A stretch of DNA of 64,000 nucleotides from Rhodobacter sp. (GTDB lineage Bacteria > Pseudomonadota > Alphaproteobacteria > Rhodobacterales > Rhodobacteraceae): contig JAIXUH010000026.1 of NCBI GenBank assembly GCA_027484145.1, forward strand, positions 664,533-728,532, in the 5' to 3' direction. The position numbers and the translations under genes were made by a program. Each line of letters opens with the position of its first letter. Position 1 is the stretch's first letter. The notes beneath the pieces were generated by a model. The model was not told the DNA's origin. It searched no databases and saw only the letters and a program-made list of their open reading frames with translations. This document shows positions 53,483 to 63,274 of the stretch, one piece after another.

Positions 53483-56038
53483 GTGCAGAAAATCGACATG
53501 ACCGCAGACTTTGCCGAAATCACGCCAACGGCGCGCATTGACCGCGCCGCGCATGGCTGGCGGGCCAAATGCCTGCAGCGTCTGGTGCGGCTTGACCTGC
53601 CGGTGCCGCAATCGGTGGCGCTGCCAACGGCGACTGTCCGGGCCATTGCGGCGGGCCACTCTTTTGACAGCAAGGCGATCCTGTCGCATTTCGGCGAAGG
53701 CTGCCTGATCTCGGTCCGCCCCTCGCCGGAAAACCCCGATTGGGGTGGCCCCGCCACCATCCTCAACGTCGGCCTGAACGCCGCCCGTCACAAGGACCTG
53801 GTCGCCCGCCATGGCCAGCAGGCCGCCGACGCGATCTATCTGCGCTTTGTCCAAAGCTATGCCACCCATGTGGCCCGGCTGGACCCGGACATGTTTTCCT
53901 CAGCACAGGCCTCGCCCGACTCCATCAAGGATGCGCTGCGCGTCTATGCGCTTGAGATGGAAGAAGAGTTTCCGCAAGACCCCGCGCGTCAACTGTCCGA
54001 GGTGCTGCGTTCGATGGCCCGCGCATGGGAAGGCACCACCGCCCGCCTCTTGCGGCAGGCCAAGGGTGCCCCGGTCGAAGCGCCGCTTGGTCTGGTCGTG
54101 CAGGCCATGGCGCAGGGCATGGGGCAGGGCATCTCCGGCTCGGGTGTCATCCAGTTTGTCGACCCGCTGACCGGCGTGCAACAGATCACCGGGCGCTATC
54201 TGGGGCAGGGGCAGGGGCGTGACGCGCTCAAGGCGGCCAAGGCCATGTATCTGACCCGCGATCCGCGCGGCCCGTCGCTGGAAGACATCGCGCCCGAGAT
54301 CTTCAACACGCTGGTGCGCCATGGCGCGGCCTGCCGGCAACGGTTGCGCGAAGAGATGCAGATCGAATTCACCATCGAAGACGGGCATCTGGCGGTGCTG
54401 GATGCCGTGCGCGTTCAGCGGTCGTCCCGCGCGGGCTTGCGCATCGCGGTGGCGCTTGCGGGGGATGGCGTCATCCCCAAGGGCGAGGCCGTGCTGCGGG
54501 TCGAGCCGCGCGCTTTGTCCGAACTCTTGCACCCGCAGGTTGATCCACGCGCCCCGCGCGAGGTGGTGGCGCGCGGCATTGCCGCCAGCCCCGGCGCGGC
54601 AGTGGGGCGGATCGTGTTTTCCTCGGCAGCGGCGCAGGCCAGTGCCTCGCGGGGCGAGGCCTGCATCATGGTGCGCCGTGAAACCGCGCCCGAGGATATT
54701 CGCGGCATGCATTCGGCGGCGGGCGTGCTGACCGAACGCGGCGGTATGACAAGCCACGCCGCCGTGATCGCACGCGGCCTTGGTCTGCCCTGCGTGGTGG
54801 GGGCCGAGATGCGGCTAGACCTGAAGGAAAAGCGCTTTCACGCCGGGGGCCGCACCTTTGTTGAGGGCGATCTGATCACCGTTGACGGCACCACGGGCGA
54901 GGTTTTGGCCGGGGCGGCCGATATGCTCGCCCCCGCGCTGGACGAACATTTCCAGACCCTGCTGGGCTGGGCCGATGAATTCCGCGATATCGGCGTGCGC
55001 GCCAATGCCGACACCCCGGCTGACGCGGCCACGGCGCGGGCGTTCAAGGCCGAAGGCATCGGTCTGTGCCGGACCGAGCATATGTTCTTTGACGAAGACC
55101 GCCTTGTGGTCATGCGCGAGATGATCTTTGCCGACACATCAAAGGATCGTGCCGCTGCCCTTGCCCGCCTGTTGCCCATGCAGCGCGCCGATTTCGTCCA
55201 GCTTTTTGAAATCATGGCGGGCCTTCCGGTCTGCATCCGGCTGTTTGACCCGCCGCTGCACGAATTCCTGCCGCACAGCCGCGAAGGTCTGCGCGAACTG
55301 GCCGAGGCTTTGGACAAACCCTTGTCCGACGTGACCCGCCGTGCCGAGGCCCTGACCGAATTCAACCCGATGCTGGGCATGCGCGGCGTTCGTCTTGGTG
55401 TGGTGCTGCCCGAGATTTACGACATGCAGGCGCAGGCCATCTTTGAGGCGACGGTCGAAGTGGCCCGCCGTGGCGCTGCTGTGGTCCCCGAGGTGATGAT
55501 TCCGCTGGTCAGCGCGCGGCGCGAGGTCGAGTTGGTCAAGACCCGCATCGATGCTGTCGCGGCCAGTGTCCGGATCAAGGCCGGGTGCGAGTTTGCCTAT
55601 AAGCTGGGGGTCATGGTCGAAACCCCACGCGCCGCGCTGCGGGCGGGTGAGATCGCGCAGCATGCCGCCTTCTTGTCCTTCGGCACCAATGACCTCACGC
55701 AGATGACCTATGGCCTTAGCCGCGATGACGCCGGGCGTTTCATGAATACCTATGTGCAACAAGGCGTTTTCCCTGAAGATCCGTTCCATATTCTGGATGT
55801 CGACGGGGTGGGCGAGTTGCTCTTGATCGGGGCCGAACGGGGCCGTCGCACGCGCCCGGACCTGACGGTTTCGATCTGCGGTGAGCATGGCGGCAACCCC
55901 GAATCGATTGCCTTTTGCCGCACCGCTGGCTTCGACTATGTCTCGTGTTCGCCCTATCGGGTGCCATTGGCACGGCTTGCGGCGGCACATCTGGCCCTTC
56001 GTGACTTGGTGGATAAGTCGAATAGACCCACAATATGA
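53483..56038 (+). CDS. PPDK-like PEP-utilising enzyme with a degenerate ATP-grasp domain
   Basis: 851 residues. The central swivelling domain has the phosphohistidine motif GGMTSHAAVIARG, and the C-terminal TIM barrel has GLCRTEHMFF, EFNPMLGMRGVRLG and the active cysteine in SICGEHGGNP. These match pyruvate phosphate dikinase. The N-terminal ATP-grasp region is altered: the usual L-G-G-K-G-A-N-L-A-E-M is missing, and the S-V-R-S-G-A segment reads SVRPSPENPDWGGPATILN. It may be a divergent paralog rather than normal PPDK. Start GTG at 53483 has GGAG 8 bases upstream. Confidence 0.8.
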   Translation: MQKIDMTADFAEITPTARIDRAAHGWRAKCLQRLVRLDLPVPQSVALPTATVRAIAAGHSFDSKAILSHFGEGCLISVRPSPENPDWGGPATILNVGLNAARHKDLVARHGQQAADAIYLRFVQSYATHVARLDPDMFSSAQASPDSIKDALRVYALEMEEEFPQDPARQLSEVLRSMARAWEGTTARLLRQAKGAPVEAPLGLVVQAMAQGMGQGISGSGVIQFVDPLTGVQQITGRYLGQGQGRDALKAAKAMYLTRDPRGPSLEDIAPEIFNTLVRHGAACRQRLREEMQIEFTIEDGHLAVLDAVRVQRSSRAGLRIAVALAGDGVIPKGEAVLRVEPRALSELLHPQVDPRAPREVVARGIAASPGAAVGRIVFSSAAAQASASRGEACIMVRRETAPEDIRGMHSAAGVLTERGGMTSHAAVIARGLGLPCVVGAEMRLDLKEKRFHAGGRTFVEGDLITVDGTTGEVLAGAADMLAPALDEHFQTLLGWADEFRDIGVRANADTPADAATARAFKAEGIGLCRTEHMFFDEDRLVVMREMIFADTSKDRAAALARLLPMQRADFVQLFEIMAGLPVCIRLFDPPLHEFLPHSREGLRELAEALDKPLSDVTRRAEALTEFNPMLGMRGVRLGVVLPEIYDMQAQAIFEATVEVARRGAAVVPEVMIPLVSARREVELVKTRIDAVAASVRIKAGCEFAYKLGVMVETPRAALRAGEIAQHAAFLSFGTNDLTQMTYGLSRDDAGRFMNTYVQQGVFPEDPFHILDVDGVGELLLIGAERGRRTRPDLTVSICGEHGGNPESIAFCRTAGFDYVSCSPYRVPLARLAAAHLALRDLVDKSNRPTI

Positions 56039-56234
56039 AGTGGTTACACAGCGAAGCTGCTGTGGAATGTTAAGAGTTTGCGCGAAATTCCGCCGATGTT
56101 GACGAAAAACGCGTGGCTTTTTTGCAACGCCAATAGACGCATGGATTTGATTGGCCTATTCCCGACGGCTGTTGCGCAGATCACGGCCTTGTGAGGGGTT
56201 TGCGCGGCCAGGCAACAGAACGGAACAACAGTCA
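56039..56234. other. Intergenic region before the SleB-type gene
   Basis: 196 bases, AT-richer than the flanks, likely holding the sleB-type promoter. A 63-codon open frame on the minus strand is not supported. Confidence 0.4.
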
Positions 56235-56912
56235 ATGCGCTTGCGACAAGTCTGGGCCATGGCCGCCTTTGCGGTCTTCGCCCAAGGTGGAGCGGCCTTC
56301 GCCGATGTGACGGTGAGCCAGTCCAACAGCCCGGAATTGGGCATGGCAGAACAGATGGCGTCCCTGATGGGGGCGGAACATGCGACCGTCGGGGCGATCC
56401 CGAAAGTCAAACTGGCGGCTCTTGCCGTTGGGCCGCGTCTGACGGCCCCGTCGAAAAAGGGCGCGGCGGAACCTGTGGTCATCCGCTATGACGACAGCTT
56501 CTTGCAGGCGCAAGCGGCCCCGCAGGGCGATGCCGAATGGCAATGCCTGAAAACGGCGCTTTACTTCGAAGCCCGTGGCGAAACGCTGAAAGGTCAGTTT
56601 GCGGTGGCCGAGGTCATCCTGAACCGCGTTGACAGCCCCGATTATCCCAAGACAGTTTGTGCCGTCGTCCATCAGGGCGGCCGTCGCGGTTGTCAGTTCA
56701 GCTTTGTCTGCGATGGCAACAAGGACGTCATGCGCGAAAAGGGCGCGGCTGATCGGGCAGGTCGCATCGCACGCATCATGCTGGACGGTGCACCGCGCGC
56801 ACTGACCCAAGGGGCCACGCATTTCCATACCCGCGCTGTGCGCCCGGGTTGGGCACACCGCTTTCCGCGCACGGCCGCCATCGGCGCGCATCTGTTCTAT
56901 CGCCAGCCCTAA
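56235..56912 (+). CDS. SleB-family cell wall hydrolase
   Basis: 225 residues. A signal peptide ends A-F-A/D (about 24). The hydrolase domain (about 110-225) has the catalytic glutamate in LYFEARGE, then V-A-x-V-I-L-N-R-V and G-C-Q-F-S-F-V-C-D-G, standard for SleB/CwlJ lytic transglycosylase-like domains. It should cut peptidoglycan in the periplasm. ATG at 56235 keeps the signal peptide intact; a terminator follows. Confidence 0.9.
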   Translation: MRLRQVWAMAAFAVFAQGGAAFADVTVSQSNSPELGMAEQMASLMGAEHATVGAIPKVKLAALAVGPRLTAPSKKGAAEPVVIRYDDSFLQAQAAPQGDAEWQCLKTALYFEARGETLKGQFAVAEVILNRVDSPDYPKTVCAVVHQGGRRGCQFSFVCDGNKDVMREKGAADRAGRIARIMLDGAPRALTQGATHFHTRAVRPGWAHRFPRTAAIGAHLFYRQP

Positions 56913-56965
56913 GCAACCGCGTCGCGGGCCTTGCGTCGAGGGTCGCCTTCGGGCAATCGGATAAA

Positions 56966-56996
56966 GGGGCGGGCGCGTAGCCTGCCCCCAACTTTT
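56966..56996 (+). terminator. Terminator after the SleB-type gene
   Basis: A 9-bp stem with one G-U pair (56966-56974 with 56980-56988), loop gcgta, followed by CAACTTTTT. Confidence 0.8.
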
Positions 56997-57018
56997 TCCG
57001 GGTCCGTTGGGGGGCCAG

Positions 57019-57927
57019 ATGACAACCGACATCCGCCTTGCCTTTGCGCATCCCGAAGAGCGCAGCCTTGCCTCGGCCAGCACGGACCCGCGTGACCGCA
57101 TTTCCCTGCGCGATCACGTGGTCGAGGTCGAGATTGGCGCCTTTCAGAAAGAGCGCGGTCAGAAACAGCGCGTAATGTTCAACGTGGTGGTCGAGGTGCG
57201 CCCCGTGACCGGCCCCCTGAACGATGATGTGGACCGAATCCTGTCCTATGACCGGATCACTGAGGCGATTGCCGCCGAACTGGCCGCCGAACGGTTGAAC
57301 CTGCTGGAAACCCTGTCCGAGCGTGTGGCCGAGCGTATTCTGGCCGAGCCGCAGGCCATGCGCGCTTTTGTGCGAATCGAAAAGCTTGATATCGGCCCCT
57401 ACAAACTGGGTGTCGAAATCGTCCGCTCGCGCGCCGAGGTGGGGCTGAAGGTCGTCGGGCATGACGGGGTCGAGGCGACGGTGCATCCGCTGGTCGTGCA
57501 TCTGACCAACGACATGATTTCGGCCCCGGATCTGACCGCGCGTCTGGATGCGCTGATGGCGCGCAAGGTGCCGGTGATCCTGACCGTCGGCCTGCCGGAT
57601 CTTGCACGCCCTGTCACGGGGCACCGGCCCACGCAGCGCCGCGTCGATCTGCTGGCGATGGAGCAAAACGCCTGGACCCTTGCCGCACGCGATCCGCGCT
57701 GCGTTGTGGTGGCCACGCGCACCGAAATTGACTGGGCGATCAAGCGCGGGCAGTCGGTTGTCTGGGCGCCCTCCAAGATGGTGCTGGATGCCGTTGATGG
57801 CCCAAAGACCGCCGATCCGGTGGCCCTTGCCCTTTGGTTGGCCGAAACCATGGCGGCCAGTGGCATTGTCGTTCACGAAGATGTTGCATTACCGGCAGGA
57901 AGCCGCGTGCCCGTGGAACGGTTTTAG
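57019..57927 (+). CDS. folB: Dihydroneopterin aldolase FolB with a C-terminal extension
   Basis: 302 residues, against about 120 for FolB. The aldolase domain lies at about 30-145 (V-E-x-G-x-F-x-x-E and L-L-E-T-L-S-E-R-V-A). Residues about 150-302 are an added domain containing V-V-x-T-R-T-E-I-D-W and V-V-W-A-P-S-K-M-V-L-D-A, slightly like amino-acid-kinase folds but not assigned. FolB converts dihydroneopterin to hydroxymethylpterin. folP follows after 45 bases; folK is not seen between them. Confidence 0.85.
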   Translation: MTTDIRLAFAHPEERSLASASTDPRDRISLRDHVVEVEIGAFQKERGQKQRVMFNVVVEVRPVTGPLNDDVDRILSYDRITEAIAAELAAERLNLLETLSERVAERILAEPQAMRAFVRIEKLDIGPYKLGVEIVRSRAEVGLKVVGHDGVEATVHPLVVHLTNDMISAPDLTARLDALMARKVPVILTVGLPDLARPVTGHRPTQRRVDLLAMEQNAWTLAARDPRCVVVATRTEIDWAIKRGQSVVWAPSKMVLDAVDGPKTADPVALALWLAETMAASGIVVHEDVALPAGSRVPVERF

Positions 57928-57972
57928 CGTGCCCGCTTGCCACGGCCAAGCTTTGGTCGGTAATCGGTAACC

Positions 57973-58983
57973 ATGCGCTACATCCGCCCCATCCTGTTGA
58001 CCGACGTTGCCGTGCCGCCAAAGGCCGTGCCGCTTGCCGGTGGCTGGTGCCACTTCACGCATGTCGAAGTGCTGGAACGGCAGCGCGCACCTCAGGTGGT
58101 GCCGGTTGACGAGGTGGCAGCAGCCGATCTTGCGCCTCTGATTGCGCCCCGCCCCACTTTTGCCGGCCTGTCGATGGACCAGACCCGGATCATGGGCATC
58201 CTGAACGTGACGCCCGACAGTTTTTCGGATGGGGGTCTGTTCCTGAAGCCCGAGGCCGCGCTGATGGCAGCACGGCGGATGGCGGCGCAGGCTGATATTC
58301 TGGACATCGGCGGCGAAAGCACCCGCCCCGGCGCGGTCGAGGTGTCGGTTGACGAAGAAACCGCCCGGACTGCCCCGGTGATTGCGGCGATGCGCGCCGC
58401 CGGAATCGTGCGGCAAGTGTCCATCGACACCCGCAAGGCCGCCGTGGCGCGGGCCGCTATCGCGGCCGGGGCCAGCATCGTGAATGATGTGACCGCCCTT
58501 GGCTTTGACCCCGACATGGCGGCAACGGTGGCGGCGGCAGGCACGCCCGTGGTCTTGATGCATTCCATCGCCACGCCCGCGACCATGCAGATTGACCCGC
58601 ACTATGATGATGTCTTGCTGGATGTCTATGATGCCTTGGCCGCGCGCGTGGCGCGGGCCGAAGCGGCCGGAATTGCCCGCGACCGGATCGCGGTTGACCC
58701 CGGCATCGGCTTTGGCAAGACATTGCAGCATAACCTTGCCCTCCTTGCCCGGCTGTCGCTGTTCCACAGCCTTGGTCTGCCGCTATTGCTTGGGGCCAGC
58801 CGCAAGCGGTTCATCGGGACGCTGACGGGCGAGGAAGAGGCCGCGCGCCGCATGCCCGGATCACTGGCCGTGGCCTTGGCCGGGGTCGCGCAAGGGGCAC
58901 AGATCATCCGCGTGCACGACGTGGCAGAAACGCGACAGGCACTTTCGCTTTGGCAGGCGGCAACACAAGGGAAAAACCCATGA
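57973..58983 (+). CDS. folP: Dihydropteroate synthase
   Basis: 336 residues, longer than the usual 270-280 because of about 65 N-terminal residues. Motifs [33 protein letters not shown] and [11 protein letters not shown] mark the pterin and pABA sites. Makes dihydropteroate, the sulfonamide target. The stop overlaps the glmM start by four bases (ATGA). Confidence 0.96.
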   Translation: MRYIRPILLTDVAVPPKAVPLAGGWCHFTHVEVLERQRAPQVVPVDEVAAADLAPLIAPRPTFAGLSMDQTRIMGILNVTPDSFSDGGLFLKPEAALMAARRMAAQADILDIGGESTRPGAVEVSVDEETARTAPVIAAMRAAGIVRQVSIDTRKAAVARAAIAAGASIVNDVTALGFDPDMAATVAAAGTPVVLMHSIATPATMQIDPHYDDVLLDVYDALAARVARAEAAGIARDRIAVDPGIGFGKTLQHNLALLARLSLFHSLGLPLLLGASRKRFIGTLTGEEEAARRMPGSLAVALAGVAQGAQIIRVHDVAETRQALSLWQAATQGKNP

Positions 58984-60323
58984 CTCGCAAGCTGTTTGGC
59001 ACCGATGGCGTGCGTGGACGCGCCAATTCCTTTCCGATGACGGCCGAAATGGCCCTGCGCCTTGGGGCGGCAGCGGGGCGGTTTTTTCGCCGCGACGGCA
59101 GTTCCGGCCATCGGGTGGTTATCGGCAAAGATACCCGCCTGTCTGGCTATATGCTGGAAAACGCGCTGACGGCGGGCCTCACCAGCACCGGCATGAACGT
59201 GCTGTTGCTGGGCCCTGTGCCCACACCGGCCGTCGGGTTTCTGACCCGCAGCATGCGCGCCGACGTGGGGGTGATGATCAGCGCCAGCCACAACCCGCAT
59301 CAGGACAACGGGATCAAGTTCTTTGGCCCCGACGGGTTCAAGCTAAGCGATGAGGCCGAGGCCGAGATCGAGTCGATGGTGGCGGGCGAGATTCAGTTGG
59401 CGCAGGCCCAGAACATCGGGCGGGCAAAGCGGATCGAAGATGGCCGCGGACGCTATCAGGAGTTCGTGAAGACGACCTTTCCGTCGGGGTTGCGGCTGGA
59501 TGGTCTGAAGGTGGTGATCGATTGCGCCAATGGCGCGGCCTACAAGGCGGCGCCCGAGGTGTTGTGGGAACTGGGCGCGACCGTGGTGCCGGTGGGGGTG
59601 GCGCCCAACGGGACCAACATCAACGACCGCTGCGGATCAACCCATACCCAGACCGCCGCCGAGGCGGTGGTCGCGCATGGGGCGGACGTGGGCATCTGCC
59701 TTGATGGCGATGCGGACCGGGTGATGATCCTTGACGAAACCGGCCGCGTGGCGGACGGCGATCAGATCATGGCGATGCTGGCCTCTCGCTGGGCCGAGGA
59801 TGGCAAGCTGAAGGGCGGCACGCTGGTGGCGACGGTGATGTCGAACCTAGGGCTGGAACGCTACCTTGCCGCGCAGGGCCTGCGGCTGGAGCGGACGGCG
59901 GTGGGCGACCGCTATGTGGTCGAGGCGATGCGGCGCGGGGGGTGGAACCTTGGCGGCGAACAGTCGGGCCACATCGTGATGACCGATTATGCCACCACCG
60001 GCGACGGGTTGATCGCGGGGCTGCAGTTTCTGGCCGAAAGCGCCCGCACCGGCAAGAAGGCATCCTCGCTGGTCCGGCAGTTTGAAACCGTGCCGCAGAT
60101 GCTGAAAAACGTCCGCTTTGCCGAAGGGGCCAAGCCCTTGGACAAGGACAGCGTCAAGGCCGTGATCGAGGCCAATGCCCAGCGGATCAAGGGGAAGGGC
60201 CGCATCCTGATCCGCAAATCCGGCACCGAACCCCTGATCCGGGTCATGGCCGAATGTGAGGACGAGGGCATGCTGAAATCGGTCGTCGATGAGATCGTGG
60301 GCGCGGTGCAGGCGGCGGTCTGA
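58980..60323 (+). CDS. glmM: Phosphoglucosamine mutase
   Basis: 447 residues. It starts [13 protein letters not shown], with the phosphoserine loop [13 protein letters not shown], the metal motif DGDADRV and C-terminal [12 protein letters not shown]. It makes glucosamine-1-phosphate for peptidoglycan and LPS. It is coupled to folP as in many bacteria. Confidence 0.97.
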   Translation: MTRKLFGTDGVRGRANSFPMTAEMALRLGAAAGRFFRRDGSSGHRVVIGKDTRLSGYMLENALTAGLTSTGMNVLLLGPVPTPAVGFLTRSMRADVGVMISASHNPHQDNGIKFFGPDGFKLSDEAEAEIESMVAGEIQLAQAQNIGRAKRIEDGRGRYQEFVKTTFPSGLRLDGLKVVIDCANGAAYKAAPEVLWELGATVVPVGVAPNGTNINDRCGSTHTQTAAEAVVAHGADVGICLDGDADRVMILDETGRVADGDQIMAMLASRWAEDGKLKGGTLVATVMSNLGLERYLAAQGLRLERTAVGDRYVVEAMRRGGWNLGGEQSGHIVMTDYATTGDGLIAGLQFLAESARTGKKASSLVRQFETVPQMLKNVRFAEGAKPLDKDSVKAVIEANAQRIKGKGRILIRKSGTEPLIRVMAECEDEGMLKSVVDEIVGAVQAAV

Positions 60324-60433
60324 CCGGCCTGTCCCATGCAGGGACAATCCCGCACCCCTTAGATTTCAATCCCTTACGGGCGCGACTTTAGGGTTTCTTA
60401 ACCTTTGGCCGCATCTGAAACCCGCACCGGAAG

Positions 60434-60465
60434 CCCGCTGGCACAGCCGATGTGTCGCCAGCGGG
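60434..60465. other. Hairpin between glmM and a small gene
   Basis: A 9-bp stem cccgctggc/gccagcggg (60434-60442 with 60457-60465). No T run follows on either strand. Confidence 0.35.
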
Positions 60466-60482
60466 GACCAGCATGGCGCAGG

Positions 60483-60644
60483 TCAGGGCGTCTGCGGATC
60501 ATCGCTGGGGGCGTCTTGCGCCTCCTCCACCTCGGCACTGGGCAGCGCCCGCTGCCACGATGGCTTGCGCCGCGCCCGCATCGGTGCAGGCTCGGCCAGA
60601 AACGCAGCCAGATCAAAACGCGGCTTGGGGGTAGAGATACCCAT
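60483..60644 (-). CDS. Small hypothetical protein
   Basis: 53 residues starting MGISTPKPRFDLAAF, with R-A-R-R-K-P-S-W-Q-R and an acidic tail. AAAGGA lies upstream but rather far. It is at the junction between the housekeeping folB-folP-glmM genes and the AT-rich region. I do not recognise a family and the gene is only possible. Confidence 0.4.
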   Translation of the reverse strand: MGISTPKPRFDLAAFLAEPAPMRARRKPSWQRALPSAEVEEAQDAPSDDPQTP

Positions 60645-60794
60645 GGATGGCAGTCCTTTCGGGAGAGGGGGTCGAGGTGGGCGGCGCAACATCAGCCGGA
60701 CGGCGGCTGTCCGCACACACCCTGACGATCTGCCCGTCGGGATCGAGGGGCCTGTGGGGACCATGCGCCTTTGGGGCGGGGAAAGATAGGGGGG

Positions 60795-62204
60795 CTACAT
60801 AAGCAGTGTTGCCAAGGTAGCGAGATAAGGTGCAAGCGCGCTACCTACTTCCGCTACTTTTCCTACATCACTCATTACCTCTATCACGCGTTTGATGGAT
60901 TTTGGGTTGGGATCGTCCTTTGCTGCAGTTACCGCATCTAAGAGAACTTCCTTCTGGCGCGCGTCAATTTGTAGGGAAGGGACTAACTCCTGAATGCTGA
61001 ACAGATCACTTTGTAGTTTGGCTTTCTGATCGGCAGAGAGCGCTTGATTATGTATCGCTCCATAGTTAGTTGCTTGTCCTCCCCCAAGTGCCACGGCGCC
61101 TGCTTGCAGGTTCTGGATAATAATCGGTCCCTTTGCCATTCGATCCTCCATCAAGGAAAAAAGGTCTGCCCCACCGCCAGCGGAAAGGCGCTTTAGCTGA
61201 ACATAAAGATCAGTGTTTATCGAAGCAGTTTCAAGTGTCTCTCTTGCAACAGATCCTTCTGGTTCTGATTCGTAAATCTGCAACGCAAAGTTTGCATATG
61301 CCTGACTGCGATTTGATTGCTTCGCCAAGTGCGTTAACAGTGCAAGGCGTGTTTCACTATCGCCTTCTCGAACGAGCCAATCCGTTATCCATGGCTCCAT
61401 GATGTCGATGAAAGTGCCTTGGAGACCGCGGGCTAAGCCACGACGCGCTTCAGCAGAGGGATCAGTAGTGCCCTCCAAGATGACTTCCCAGCACTCCTTG
61501 GCAGATCTTTCACGCTGCGCAATTAGGCGGTAAATCCAAGATCGCACATTTTCTGGGTGTGCGTTAACATCGCGTATGTCGATTCCTAGATCAGCTACGC
61601 TGAGTTGTGTGTTCTCAGCGATCGCCCAAATAGAATACTGGGAAACTATGGGGTCGTGGTGACTTCCCAATGATTTTACCATCTCCGCATCAGTGTGTCG
61701 GGGATTAAGAATGTTCCCTGGTGAGTTCCCTAGGCCAACAACGATCAATCCGAGTTTGAGTAACTCTGCATCGGCTGTTTCCACATTTAGAGGTAGACCT
61801 TTAAGTGGCAAAGTCGCCGGTGTTTTGTGCTGGAGCGCAGCCAAGGTTGCCAATGCGTCCGAAGCTTGCCATTTTGATAGTGTTTTCTCGAGTGACGAAC
61901 CTGCGCAGATTTTGTGTGCAGCAGCAACGCAGGCTGCGACCATCTCGGGTTCATGGGAGTACGCGTCGTAAATGAAGTTGATTACAGGCAAGGATTCGGC
62001 ATGTGAGCCGATCCTAGCGAGAGTGTTGACCACCCATCTTCTGACCTTCTCGTCATTCGTTTGGTATGCGGTACCAATTACACTTAGCCGTATTTTGTGT
62101 AACTCGTCTGGCCTGATCAACGCGCCTTTCCGGTAGTGTTCACAAATGGTCTGCAATGCTGATTTTATACGAAGAGGGTTGCCGGAATCGATTTGACTCC
62201 GCAA
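60795..62204 (-). CDS. Helical-repeat protein with glycine-rich strand and hydrophobic C-terminus (candidate effector)
   Basis: 469 residues, TTG start. Residues about 20-340 are a run of helix pairs resembling HEAT/ARM repeats (W-V-V-N-T-L-A-R-I, S-E-A-R-R-G-L-A-R-G-L). Residues 364-386 form a strand-like Gly-rich segment (QAGAVALGGGQATNYG), and 447-469 is a hydrophobic helix that could insert in a membrane. I do not recognise a named family. The base composition is clearly lower in G+C than the window. It lies 42 bases after the HARE-domain gene in the same reading frame, so the two form an operon. No catalytic motif is seen. Confidence 0.65.
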   Translation of the reverse strand: MRSQIDSGNPLRIKSALQTICEHYRKGALIRPDELHKIRLSVIGTAYQTNDEKVRRWVVNTLARIGSHAESLPVINFIYDAYSHEPEMVAACVAAAHKICAGSSLEKTLSKWQASDALATLAALQHKTPATLPLKGLPLNVETADAELLKLGLIVVGLGNSPGNILNPRHTDAEMVKSLGSHHDPIVSQYSIWAIAENTQLSVADLGIDIRDVNAHPENVRSWIYRLIAQRERSAKECWEVILEGTTDPSAEARRGLARGLQGTFIDIMEPWITDWLVREGDSETRLALLTHLAKQSNRSQAYANFALQIYESEPEGSVARETLETASINTDLYVQLKRLSAGGGADLFSLMEDRMAKGPIIIQNLQAGAVALGGGQATNYGAIHNQALSADQKAKLQSDLFSIQELVPSLQIDARQKEVLLDAVTAAKDDPNPKSIKRVIEVMSDVGKVAEVGSALAPYLATLATLLM

Positions 62205-62246
62205 GTAAAGAAACTCAATGCTGGAAAGAAAGAAAGGACGCTTTTT

Positions 62247-63164
62247 TTATTGCTCATACATACCGTAATTGCCACTTGCTAAAACGGCACGAGACCAGGG
62301 ATCGAAGTCATCAACATCGTTAACGGCACCGGCATCGACAATCCACCTCACATCATTTAGTGCGAGTCGGCGCTTTGTTGGTTCAAACCAGCTCGGGCAT
62401 GTAAAGTTTATCACAGCGAGTAGGTCCGTACGGTAAGGTGTTTCAAAGCAAAGAAAGTGGGAAATAAAAGATTTCCAAACTTGCTCTTTGCCGTTACTGT
62501 ATGGAAGGTCTAAGTCGGTTACAACTGCATTCACACCTGCTTCAACAATCCCCAAATCGCTCTGTGAAAAAAGATTGTTGTCAAATTCATGCACGTAACT
62601 CGTAAACCCAATACTCTTCTTTTGAAGAAACGCATCTCGGTTTTCACGATAGCGACCGACTCGATAGGAAAGATATGCGCTCTCACGCCGAACGCAAACA
62701 AATGAGTGGACATATGCGAGTTCTTTATTCGGTGTGCGAGGGTCTGAATAAACTGTGTTTTCGTCGTTTAGAATATCCATGATCTCCCGACAAGAGAACT
62801 CAAGTCTGTTTTGGTAACTCGAATCAAGAGCTGACTTCTTAACCGAGAGAGCATTTGCCCGCACAAGTTCTCGAAAGCGTCGTTTAGTAGGTACTGGTTG
62901 CCTAAACTGTTCAGGGATGCTGACATCGGTAATAAACTCCCTAAGAAAAAACCTGCCCGGCCCAGTACGAAAGAACAAGGAACGTTCCCCGCGGCGAACT
63001 ATGTCTTCGCTTAGTCTTGCCCCCATCGTCTTGTTCTGTGTGCGGCCGTGCAAGTGTGGGGCGACGATGCCATTTCGATAAGCAATTTCCATCAAACCAC
63101 GAGGCGTCAATGGCCGTCGTGTTTGCTTCAGTACAGTTTCGGCAATCTCAAGATAGTTGCTCAA
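62247..63164 (-). CDS. HARE-type winged-helix protein with NUDIX-like C-terminus (candidate sensor)
   Basis: 305 residues from a TTG at 63164. Residues 1-77 resemble the HARE-HTH (HB1/ASXL/restriction-endonuclease helix-turn-helix) domain: S-N-Y-L-E-I-A-E-T-V-L, R-R-P-L-T-P-R-G-L-M-E-I-A, G-P-G-R-F-F-L-R. Residues about 145-285 resemble the COG4112-type NUDIX-like fold (K-K-S-I-G-F at 183-187, D-L-G-I at 203-206), but the catalytic R-E-L/E-E glutamates are replaced (V-E-A-G-V-N-A-V-V-T-D). It may therefore bind rather than hydrolyse a nucleotide or modified base. The frame is open to 63374, but that part reads through an ilvC remnant and is rejected. Confidence 0.6.
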   Translation of the reverse strand: MSNYLEIAETVLKQTRRPLTPRGLMEIAYRNGIVAPHLHGRTQNKTMGARLSEDIVRRGERSLFFRTGPGRFFLREFITDVSIPEQFRQPVPTKRRFRELVRANALSVKKSALDSSYQNRLEFSCREIMDILNDENTVYSDPRTPNKELAYVHSFVCVRRESAYLSYRVGRYRENRDAFLQKKSIGFTSYVHEFDNNLFSQSDLGIVEAGVNAVVTDLDLPYSNGKEQVWKSFISHFLCFETPYRTDLLAVINFTCPSWFEPTKRRLALNDVRWIVDAGAVNDVDDFDPWSRAVLASGNYGMYEQ

Positions 63165-63274
63165 GTTGCGACCCCAACCATAACTCCATAAGCCTAGTTT
63201 GTCATTCCCTGAGGCGCAAGGGGGACGGCCCTTTGGGACCGCACCCCCACATTCACAAACTGTAACCGACCCGA

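Noticed and set aside
56044..56235. 63-codon minus-strand open frame
   Set aside because: No RBS, no recognisable family, and it lies in the likely promoter region of the SleB-type gene.
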